From: Agriotes lineatus | Lineage: Eukaryota; Arthropoda; Insecta; Coleoptera; Elateridae | Assembly: GCA_940337035.1 (NCBI GenBank) | Contig: CALNHX010003629.1 | Span: 1-64,000, forward strand | Reading direction: 5' to 3' | Length of the DNA: 64,000 bases | Shown: piece by piece, positions 56,441 to 64,000 of the stretch | How the letters are laid out: each line of letters begins with the position of its first letter | Numbering within the stretch: position 1 is the stretch's first letter | Position numbers and translations under genes: made by a program | Notes under the pieces: model-generated | What the model was told of the DNA's origin: nothing | The model's database searches: none | What the model saw: only the letters and a program-made list of their open reading frames with translations

Positions 56441-56658
56441 ATGATTGTGATTTTTTTTCTTAGGTTGCCACTGTTTATGTTGGTTGCACTGTAAGTCTAT
56501 GTCAAATTTGAGATTAGCCGGTTAGGTTTTGCGTCATTTTGTGTCAAAACTAACGCAAAACGTAACCTGCTAACCTCTAATTTGACATAGACTTACAGTG
56601 CTACCAACATAAACACTGCCAGCCTAAGAAAAAAAATCACTGTCATTTATAGTCACCC
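56441..56658. mobile_element. MITE, 'GTCTATGTCAAATTCGAGG' family (copy 6, near complete)
   Basis: Left: AGGTTGCCACTGTTTATGTT, GTAAGTCTATGTCAAATTTG. Right: TTTGACATAGACTTACAGTG, CCAACATAAACACTGCCAGC, ending CATTTATAGTCACCCGG then TA. Its left tip abuts the P-like element. Confidence 0.84.
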
Positions 56659-56909
56659 GGTATTTAATTCATTGTACAAATTAATTTAGATACTTTTCTG
56701 TCACAATCCAGTTATATTAAAAATGGGCGACTTTTATTCAAATTCAAAAATATGAAACGACTTTGTATGAAATCCAATTACTTAAATCAGTTACTATGAG
56801 GCTCAGCATATTGCTTAATTCAATAAAATAACAGACGCTTATATTTATATATTAAGCAATTCAAATTGTACAACAGGGCAATTTAATTTCATAACCTAGC
56901 AATATTTAA

Positions 56910-57520
56910 CCCGTCAGGACGCGCACGTCGGTAAGAAATACCCCAGCGCTGAAAAAAACTAAATAAAATCTAAAATCTTTTTTGCACATGCTTCCGCCCC
57001 TAGGTACCTCTCCAGTGGACTCTTCCAAGTACAAATGCATCGTATTTATGCTTTTGTCATCAGTTACAATCTAACTGTAACGGGATAATATGTTATGGGG
57101 TAAATTTTACCTACACCCGCGTCCTTACGTAACAGTATTTTTAGTTGGTTTGGTGAAGTTAGATATAATTTTAATAGTGGTGAAAAGCGAATAAAAAGAA
57201 TAATAATGGAATTACGCCCTTTTACTTCAAAATGGGTATCTAAACGACCTCTGACAGAAGCCGATTTGGAAAAGATTGTAGATGAAATGTCAGACATAGA
57301 TCATGTACCGTCAAGTGACGATTCAGAAATAGATGAAGTCATGTGATTTTTAAGAAATAAAAAGGTGTTTCAATATATATAATATTATTTTTTCTCTAAA
57401 TGACCCATTAATATTTTTTACTACTGCATGTTAATTTCTTTACACAGCAATTTCAGTACATGGTAAATTTTACCCAAAGCGCGTCTATACGCTACAATTT
57501 AGGGCGCGCGTCCTGACAGG
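56910..57520. mobile_element. piggyBac-like miniature element
   Basis: Ends CCCGTCAGGACGCGCAC and, complemented, CCTGTCAGGACGCGCGC. The left flank is TTAA (56906-56909), the right TTAG (57521-57524, one change). 611 bp. It keeps a coding remnant at 57206-57346. Confidence 0.84.
57206..57346 (+). pseudogene. N-terminal remnant of a piggyBac-like transposase
   Basis: A 46-codon frame with ATG and TGA: KRPLTEADLEKIVDEMSD, then an acidic SSDDSEIDEV. The 'LTE..LE.I...SD' pattern followed by acidic residues is how piggyBac-type transposases begin. The catalytic domain is absent. Confidence 0.66.
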
Positions 57521-57641
57521 TTAGGCTTATGATTTGCTTAAAATGGGGCTAATAACAGTAGCAGGGGCAAGGCTGAAAAACGGACTATCCGATACCTCAC
57601 CTTTTAAATAAGAATAAAATTGTAAACCTTATTGTACTATA

Positions 57642-59635
57642 CAGGGTGAGTTAAGATAGCAGCACGCCCCTGTTAGTTCATTTAATATTGATATTAGAAA
57701 AATAATTTGTAAACAAAAGATGTTCAAAATTATATGCTATATATTATTGTACATTTATTTTATTTCATGGCCTACTGAGGTTTGAGCAGTGATATTCAAC
57801 TTTTTTATTTTAAATAACATACTGTATATTTTTTACATTTTTTCGGAAGAACTATCTTTTCTCTATACGGTGCTATAAAAATATTGTGTTGTTAGATGGG
57901 AAAATTACACCGTTAAACACGATTAAAGTTGAAAAATGTCCAAATTTAGTAACTTCATCTAGTAACCTTGTTTCGTGGCAGTAACAGTAAAAAATTTGTT
58001 GTAACATTTTTTGTTATGGAGTCAAATGACAAAAATACCACCGTTAAGGTGGTAAAATAATAATGTATCGAAAGCAGCAAGTTTTTATTAATAAACAATT
58101 TATTCTATGAATACAAAAGAAAGTATAGAAAAACATAACCAAAATGAAAACACCTAAAATCTATTCTAATTTGCTAAATGTTCAAAATTACCCCCATTCT
58201 GGTCAATACAAGCTTGTAAACGCATAATATGATTGTGTCTAACACTGTTTAACATTTCAGCAGTAATAGTGGAAAACGCATTTCTAATTCTTATTTTCAT
58301 GTCGTCAGGAGTAGTAGGTGCTGTACTGTACACAATTTTTTTTACGTGACCCCACAGAAAAAAATCTAGTGGCGTTAAATCAGGAGACCTTGGGGGCCAA
58401 GCTACAGGGCCGCCTCTGCCAATCCACTTTGCCATTTCGAACCATTCTGCTGTAGTGGGGTAGCGCACGACGTGCTGATAATAACTTCCCTGCCGTATAT
58501 TTAAAGGCACATCCTCTATTAACTCAGGAAGGATTTCTTCAAGGAAATTAAAATAGGTCTGACCTATTAAAGCCCCATCAAAAAAATGTGGCTCTATCAC
58601 ACGATCGTCGATTATTCCTGCCCAAACGTTCAACGACCAGATATGCTGGTTATCAACATTTCTCATCCAATGAGGGTTTTCGGTTGCATAATAGTGTAGA
58701 TTGTGTCGATTCACTGAACCGGTATTTTTGAATGTGGCTTTGTCATTCAAAAGATTTTTCGTAAAAAGTGCATCTCTGTTCTGAATTTGTTCATTAACCA
58801 AATGCAAAAATTTGTCCGACTCACATAATCGTCATCTGTGAGTTGTTGCGTCAGACACAAATGGTAAGGATGAAATTTGTGTTTTTTGATAATACGAACA
58901 ATTGCGGTTTGGCTAATACCTGTTTCTGATGACAAATTTCTCGTACTGATATGTGGATTGACGTTTATTGCAGCTAAGACATCTATTTCAACGTCTTCAT
59001 TAATTACTAATTTATTTTGCTGACGTTTCTGATATTGAACGGATCCAGTGTTGCAAAATCTTCTTTAAGTTTTTCGAAAAACTTCTCTACTTGGTTGCCT
59101 TCTATCAGGAAATGTTTCTAGATACAAACGTTTAGCCCTCTTAATGACACAATTGGATTCACCGATTACTAGAATCATATCTACCAAGTCGTTTGTTGAA
59201 AAATGAACGTGGTTAGCCATTGTAAATGCACTTATTATTTCGGTTTTGAGTTATGGAAACGTCAAAACACAAAAAATGTGACAACTAATTTTTTCATTGT
59301 TTTGTTTGATGGCTACTAGATAAAGTTGCTAAATTTGGAAATTTTTCAACTTTAATTGTGTTTAACGGTGTAATTTTCCCATCTAACACCACAATATTTT
59401 TATAGCACCGTATAGAGAAAAGATAGTTCTTCCGAAAAAATGTAAAAAATATACAGGGTGTCATTTAAAATAAAAAGTTGAATGTCACTGCTCAAACCTC
59501 AGTAGGCCATGAAATAAAATAAATGTACAGTAATATAGAACATATAATTCTGAAAATCTTTTGTTAACAAATTATTTTTCTAATATCAATATTAAATGAA
59601 CTAACAGGGGGGTGCCGCTATCTTAACTCACCCTG
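57642..59635. mobile_element. Mariner-like transposon with ~330-bp terminal inverted repeats
   Basis: Ends CAGGGTGAGTTAAGATAGC and GCTATCTTAACTCACCCTG, with TA on each side. Inverted repeats run from 57642 to about 57975 and from about 59305 to 59635 with moderate divergence (for example CAAATTATTTTTCTAATATC, GTGCTATAAAAATATTGTG and AATTACACCGTTAAACA pair with the other end). Transposase on the minus strand fills the centre. 1,994 bp. Confidence 0.93.
58166..59220 (-). pseudogene. Transposase of the long-TIR mariner-like element, inactivated
   Basis: Begins at ATG 59220 with a DUF4817-type helix-turn-helix (MANHVHFSTNDLVDMILVIG, RLYLETFPDRRQPSREVFRK), then ETGISQTAIVRIIKKHKFHP, LLNDKATF (first Asp kept), NQHIWSLNVWAGIIDDRVI, VAWPPRSPDLTPLDFFLWGH (third). 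The second block reads YYQHVVRYPTT instead of QHDGAP, so the second catalytic Asp is lost through a local frameshift. Breaks also occur near 59075 and 58800. The last 213 codons are open. Confidence 0.85.
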
Positions 59636-59665
59636 TATACGTAGAAGCTATTCTTATTTAATAAA

Positions 59666-59668
<3 letters not shown>

Positions 59669-59698
<30 letters not shown>
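59669..59698. repeat. (TA)n microsatellite at the 3' end of the LINE
   Basis: An uninterrupted run of about 15 TA units between the mariner-like element and the LINE 3' end. Short simple repeats are typical at LINE 3' ends. Confidence 0.85.
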
Positions 59699-59700
<2 letters not shown>

Positions 59701-59766
59701 CAAGTCCCCCAAAAATACCCTTATAAAGAGTGTAGGGGTGTGAATAAAACAGTACATAGTCACAAT

Positions 59767-62700
59767 CTATCGCATTACACTTTTCACAAATTTTGTCCAG
59801 TCCTTTCTGTTTACGGCTATCTTCTTGGCTTCTGACGTTGTCTTTCCTTTTTTCATTAGGATTTTTCTTATTACGTCGTCCCAGGTCTCCCTTGGTCTAC
59901 CTCTTCTCTTTTTCAGTCCTGTTTTCGTTTCCCATACTCTTTTAACTGGCCTTTTGTCATTCATCCTGTGTAGATGGCCCCACCATCCTAGCTGTCGCTG
60001 TTCTATAAACTCTGCTACTGGCTGAATTTTCAGTTCGTTCCTTATTTGGTCGTTCCTAATTCTGTCTCTTCTCGTGATTCCTTTTACCCTTCTTAAATAT
60101 TTCATTTCGCTCGCCTGTAACCTGCTCCTGTCTGCTTGTGTTACTACCCATGATTCGCACCCGTATGTTAGGATTGGTCTGTAAATAGCTCTGTATACTT
60201 TCATCTTTGTTTGCTTTCTTATCTCTTTCTTATTGATAAATCCCTTACTCATTGCGTAGTATACTTTAATTGATTTTTCTATTCTGTTATTTATTTCTGT
60301 GTGTTGCTTTCCCGTTTCTTCAAATGTTACTCCTAGGTACTGAAAATCTGTTACTTGTTCTATTTCTACTCCTTCTAGTTGGATATGTAATTCTTGTTTT
60401 TCCCTTGAGATTGCCATTACCTTAGTTTTGCTTTTGTTCATTTTCATACCATATTTTAAGAGAGTCTCATTCCAGTTGGTAAGGTTGTCTTGGAGATCTT
60501 TTTCTGTTCTTGCGATAAGTGCTATATCATCAGCAAATGCACATTCGGTAATATTGACTGGTTCAAGGTTGTGATGTCCGATATACATGGGTTTCGTTTT
60601 CATCCCAGCTTCTCTAATTATTTCGTCCATATAGGTTATGAAGAGTAGGGGGCTCAGCCCTCCTCCTTGTCGTACTCCCTTTTTTGTGGTGAAGATGTCA
60701 GATCTCATGTTATTACTGATTACACAATTTTTAGTTTCCTTGTATAAACTTCTAACTGCTCCAATGAGCTTTTCATTGACGTTCTTTTTGCATAGGCTTT
60801 CCCATATTTTGGCTCTTGGGACTCTGTCAAACGCTTTTTCCATATCTAAAAAGGCCAAGTAGGTAGTTTTCCCATTCGTCAGTGACTTGTTTATTATTTC
60901 CTTTATTGTGAACACGTGGTCTTGGGTACTTCTGCCTTTTCTGAATCCACTCTGTGTCTCGATCAGCTTGGGCTCAATTACTAGTCTTAATCTTTTTTCC
61001 AGTATATGTTCATATATTTTAGTAATTGTACTTAGTAGGGTTATTCCCCTATAGTTGTTGCAATCTTTATTGTCTCCTTTTTTAAAAATTGGAACTATCA
61101 ACCCTAATTCCCAATCCCTAGGTATTTTTTCCTCTTCCCATGCGTTTTTTAATATTTCCCACAAGAGTTGTCTCCCATCTTCTCCCATATTTTTGGCCAT
61201 TTCGGTAGTTATTTTGTCGGCTCCTGGAGCTTTGCCATTCTTTAGTCTTTGTATCGCTTCCTGCAGCTCTTCCATTGTTATATCATTCTCTTTTGTATGC
61301 CTTTCTTTTTTACCTTTGTCCTCCCTACTTTGATCTTGCTCTTCCATCGGGCTTCCTGTGTTTAACAGATTTTCGAAGTATTCCTTCCAACGATCCATAA
61401 TCTCCTTTTCTTCTATCAATAATGCTCCGTCTATATTTTTAATCGTGGTTGTTCTTGTATTTTTGCTGCTTCGGAGATTTTTGAGTACTTTATAGAACAG
61501 TTTTTGGTTCCCTAGGCTGTCCCTTTCTAACTTCGCTCCAAAATCTTCCCATGACTTTTCTTTTGCTTCTTTCACTAACTTTTTAACCTTTTTTCTTTGT
61601 TCTTTGTATAGCTGGTAATCTGCTTCTATCTTGCTGCTCAGGTATTTTTGCCACTTCTTCTTCTTGTTTTTAACTTGTTGCTTTATTTCGTCCGTCCACC
61701 ATGACGTCTGTTTTTTGCACTCCGTCGTCATACTTATACCGCACACTTCTATTGCTGATTCAACAAGACTGTTTTTAAAGATTTCCCATTTCTCTTCCAT
61801 GTTCATTTCTTTTAAGTCTTCCTTTACTTTTTCTAGTTTATTACTTATTGTTTTCTCGTATGTTTTTGCGGCTTCCTTGTCTTTCAGTTTATATGATCTT
61901 ATGCTTTGATGTTGTGCTTTTCTTACTTCCGTTATATTATTAGTGCTTCTTTCATTTTCTTTTTCCTTTATTGTGGCTACCAGTAGGTAATGGTCACTAT
62001 CTATTTCACTTCCTCTTTTAACTCGTACATCTAGTATTGCTGTTTTGTTTTCTCTTTCAACCAATATGTAGTCAATTATCGACTTTTCTTTTCTGCCCGG
62101 TTCTACCCTCGTGTACCTGTGTATTTCCTTATGTTTATAAAAGGTATTTGTTATGACTAAGTTATGATCCAAGCAAAAATCCAGTAGTCTTACTCCGTTA
62201 TTATTTCTTTTTTCTTCTCCGTATTTGCCAACAACTGCTGCATAGGTGGCCTCTTTTTTCCCCACCCTTCCGTTAAAATCTCCAGCTACGTATATTTTCC
62301 CTTTGACTGTTTCCATTACGAGAGTCAGTTCTTCCCAGAAACTATTCTTTTTATCTAGTCTTTCATCGTCATTTGGGCCGTACACTGCTATTATTGTCTT
62401 TGTATGTGTTTTGTTTTTTAGTTCTATTGTTAGTATTCTTTCGGATATTGCGTCCCATTTGTTTATTTGGTTCTTAGCAACGTTACTTAGTATACATGCT
62501 ACTCCCGCAGCTGCTCGTTCGCTTTCGTTAACTCCGCTCCATATTAATAAGTGTCCATTCTGTAATTCTAGAATTCCTTTCCCCTTTTTCTTTGTTTCTG
62601 TAACTACTAGGATATCTAGATTTGCTTTTTCAAATTCATTGCTTAATTCTATTTCTTTTCCATTTATGCTTCTTACATTCCATGCTCCCATTTTCAGATA

Positions 62701-62889
62701 TTCCTGCTTCTGTACTTTCTGTCTCTCCATTTTTTTGTTGTTCATTCGAATTTTTAACTCCTTTGTTTCTTCCCTCCACCTTTCCTTTTCCTTTCTGCTA
62801 CCTTGTCTTTCATTATTTATTAATCCCTTTTTCTTTTCGTTGTTTCTTTTATCTTGTCGTTTTCCTTTTTCTATTGCCGTCTTCGTCAT
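59767..62889 (-). CDS. LINE ORF2: endonuclease-reverse transcriptase (intact)
   Basis: An open frame of 1,040 codons from ATG 62889 (a GTG-led extension to 62910 exists but ATG is the likely start). Endonuclease at about residues 65-310: GAWNVRSING, ILVVTETKKKGKG, VYGPNDDERL, VAGDFNGRVGKKE, SIIDYILV and SDHYLLVA, all catalytic boxes present. Reverse transcriptase about 560-850: NNYRGITLLSTITKIYEHIL, SGFRKGRSTQDHVF, FLDMEKAFDRVPRAK, KGVRQGGGLSPLLFITYMDE and FADDIALIARTEKDL. C-terminal region: LTYGCESWVV, EMKYLRRVKGITRRDRIRN, LGWWGHLHRM and KKRRGRPRETWDD. It nicks target DNA and copies the LINE RNA at the nick. No inactivating change is visible, so it could be recently active. Confidence 0.93.
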   Translation of the reverse strand: MTKTAIEKGKRQDKRNNEKKKGLINNERQGSRKEKERWREETKELKIRMNNKKMERQKVQKQEYLKMGAWNVRSINGKEIELSNEFEKANLDILVVTETKKKGKGILELQNGHLLIWSGVNESERAAAGVACILSNVAKNQINKWDAISERILTIELKNKTHTKTIIAVYGPNDDERLDKKNSFWEELTLVMETVKGKIYVAGDFNGRVGKKEATYAAVVGKYGEEKRNNNGVRLLDFCLDHNLVITNTFYKHKEIHRYTRVEPGRKEKSIIDYILVERENKTAILDVRVKRGSEIDSDHYLLVATIKEKENERSTNNITEVRKAQHQSIRSYKLKDKEAAKTYEKTISNKLEKVKEDLKEMNMEEKWEIFKNSLVESAIEVCGISMTTECKKQTSWWTDEIKQQVKNKKKKWQKYLSSKIEADYQLYKEQRKKVKKLVKEAKEKSWEDFGAKLERDSLGNQKLFYKVLKNLRSSKNTRTTTIKNIDGALLIEEKEIMDRWKEYFENLLNTGSPMEEQDQSREDKGKKERHTKENDITMEELQEAIQRLKNGKAPGADKITTEMAKNMGEDGRQLLWEILKNAWEEEKIPRDWELGLIVPIFKKGDNKDCNNYRGITLLSTITKIYEHILEKRLRLVIEPKLIETQSGFRKGRSTQDHVFTIKEIINKSLTNGKTTYLAFLDMEKAFDRVPRAKIWESLCKKNVNEKLIGAVRSLYKETKNCVISNNMRSDIFTTKKGVRQGGGLSPLLFITYMDEIIREAGMKTKPMYIGHHNLEPVNITECAFADDIALIARTEKDLQDNLTNWNETLLKYGMKMNKSKTKVMAISREKQELHIQLEGVEIEQVTDFQYLGVTFEETGKQHTEINNRIEKSIKVYYAMSKGFINKKEIRKQTKMKVYRAIYRPILTYGCESWVVTQADRSRLQASEMKYLRRVKGITRRDRIRNDQIRNELKIQPVAEFIEQRQLGWWGHLHRMNDKRPVKRVWETKTGLKKRRGRPRETWDDVIRKILMKKGKTTSEAKKIAVNRKDWTKFVKSVMR

Positions 62890-62918
62890 CGTGTTTTCGT
62901 CCTGCTTCACTTCCTTTG

Positions 62919-63559
62919 CTACTTGTTTTCTAAGTTTTTTGATATTCTTTGTTTACTGGGGTCCCATTCGTATTTTTCTCCTTCTATCCAGATTTTTTGA
63001 TAACCAACCTTAACTGTCTTTCCTTTTTCCCTTTCATCTCTGGCAATACTACGTAATTCGGCCTGAATTCTTCTCTCTTCGAATGTTTGATCGTTCTCCA
63101 TAAATATTCTTGTACCCTTTAACATACTTTTCTTTTCCATATGATCTTCTTTTTATTTTCCCATGAGTTTAATTCTACGATGAACATTTTTTTATCCTGT
63201 TTTCCCAATACGCTGTATCCATTTTTAACTTCCACGTCAATATTGAGCTTGTCTTTTATAAATTCTTGAACTCCTTGTTTTAACTGCTCCTCCCTAATTT
63301 CTACACCTTTTATAACAATGTTGTTCCTCCGCTTTTCTCTCTCTTGCTTCTCCAATTTGTCTTCAAGGTTATTAATCCTATTTTCTAGTACTCCTTTTTC
63401 TTCTTGCCATTCATTTGCTTTTTTCTCCCATTCTATTTTTGTCTTGTGGAATTCTTCTTTTACCTTTGTGAATTCCGCCTTCAGTTCCAAATGCTTTTTG
63501 TGAAATTCATCTTTCAGCTCATCTTTTAGTTCGTCTAACTTTTTAATGATTGCCTCCAT
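62919..63559 (-). CDS. LINE ORF1: coiled-coil RNA-binding protein (one frameshift)
   Basis: The ATG at 63559 opens a heptad-rich coiled coil (LDELKDELKDEFHKKHLELK and following, about 80 residues). It is followed by an RRM-like part, RRNNIVIKGVEIREEQLKQG, ... KKMFIVELNSWENKKKI. The frame shifts near 63140 and continues EKKSMLKGTRIFMENDQTFE, then RRIQAELRSIARDEREKG and VKVGYQKIWIEGEKY to a TAG at 62919. L1-type ORF1 proteins have this order. The shift may be real or an assembly indel. ORF2 starts about 30 nt downstream. Confidence 0.82.
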
Positions 63560-63918
63560 TTCGCCTTTTTCTTCTTGTATCGTCTGATTTTCTTTTGTTG
63601 TCTTTTCTGGATTCCGGATTTAAATTTCGCGCACTTATTTTTCTGGTGTCCTAACTCGCGCGCGTCTCGATCGACGGATTCAACTTTACGCGTCAGCTGC
63701 TTTTCTTGCTATTTTACAAGGATTGTATATTGGCTATTTTACACCGATAGCGCCCAAACAGCCCGGGTCAACCTCTCGAAGGCTCCTATGCACGTTGACA
63801 AACTATACTCGCACTCGTTTAAATTCCCGCGCGCTTCGCCGCTGTTCCTGCGGTAACGAAATGCTCCACTCCGGCGAGTTTACTTCTCCGCGCCCGCGCT
63901 TGCAAATTAAATAAATTA
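63560..63918 (-). promoter_or_regulatory. GC/CpG-rich 5' leader of the LINE
   Basis: Immediately upstream of ORF1 the base composition changes: CGCGCGCGTCTCGATCGACG-like and CGCGCCCGCGC-like stretches are dense here and rare elsewhere in the window. An internal LINE promoter is expected in this position. The assignment is by position and composition only. Confidence 0.5.
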
Positions 63919-63941
63919 NNNNNNNNNNNNNNNNNNNNNNN
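63919..63941. other. Assembly gap (23 N)
   Basis: Unknown bases directly at the expected 5' end of the LINE. The 59 bases after the gap are too short to classify. Confidence 0.99.
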
Positions 63942-64000
63942 GGCTGGTATTATATAACTTTCCTCATATTCTAAGTTTTGAGATTCTTTCATTGATGGCT

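Larger units (their letters stand above)
59699..63918 (-). mobile_element. Nearly full-length LINE
   Basis: 5'-3' on the minus strand: GC/CpG-rich leader (63918-63560), ORF1 (63559-62919, one frameshift), ORF2 (62889-59767, intact), a ~65-nt 3' UTR and a TA-repeat end. It is far less decayed than every other LINE here. The 5' end may be cut by the adjacent run of N. The ORF1 looks L1-like while the ORF2 tail looks RTE-like, so I do not assign a clade. Confidence 0.9.

Noticed and set aside
62246..63013. Plus-strand 255-codon open frame
   Set aside because: Antisense of the LINE ORF2 endonuclease; composition is Phe/Ser/Leu-rich as expected for a shadow frame.

Overview
This is eukaryotic, AT-rich, transposon-packed DNA. 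Its introns are either tiny (about 45-75 nt, GT...AG) or several kb long and full of mobile elements, and the one conserved gene is most like insect proteins. I infer an arthropod, most likely an insect with a large genome; a beetle is plausible but not proven here.

The only clear host gene is Spt6 (SUPT6H orthologue), the Pol II elongation factor and histone chaperone. It lies on the minus strand from its ATG at 32655 to the left window edge, where the coding region runs off. I could place 27 exons by reading frame, splice sites and phase: acidic N-terminus and Spn1/IWS1-binding motif (32655-30433), core (29853-14425, with YqgF, HhH and death-like domains), S1 and tandem SH2 (10829-9537), and Ser/Thr/Pro-rich tail (9465-1). 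All exon junctions agree in phase except in exons 6 and 8. Each of these lacks one base, probably in an A-run, which looks like uncorrected long-read consensus error.

The long Spt6 introns hold the first half of the repeats. One is a plus-strand LINE (980-6560) split by a minisatellite-bearing element and by a hAT element with a perfect 8-bp target duplication. A second copy of the minisatellite element lies at 8292-9172. Three LINE bodies or fragments fill 16.7-23.7 kb. A tRNA-Asp-like sequence, a palindromic MITE carrying a Harbinger-like insertion, and two adjacent hAT elements follow at 24-29.4 kb.

The region upstream of Spt6 (32.7-64 kb) has no recognisable host gene apart from two tiny membrane-anchor reading frames near 42.5 kb. 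It holds a duplicated repeat, a 671-bp fold-back element, a pogo-like element containing a 5S-rRNA-derived SINE, and a roughly 310-bp tandem repeat with an inverted copy. It also has several mariner-like elements of the DUF4817-type family (two with both ends), a long-dead Jockey/CR1-like LINE broken by later insertions, a P-like element with a THAP finger, a piggyBac-like miniature element and many LINE pieces. The rightmost 4.2 kb is a nearly intact LINE with an open 1041-codon ORF2. It ends at a 23-N assembly gap.

The DNA therefore reads as one essential gene inside layered transposon insertions whose relative ages can be ordered from target-site duplications.
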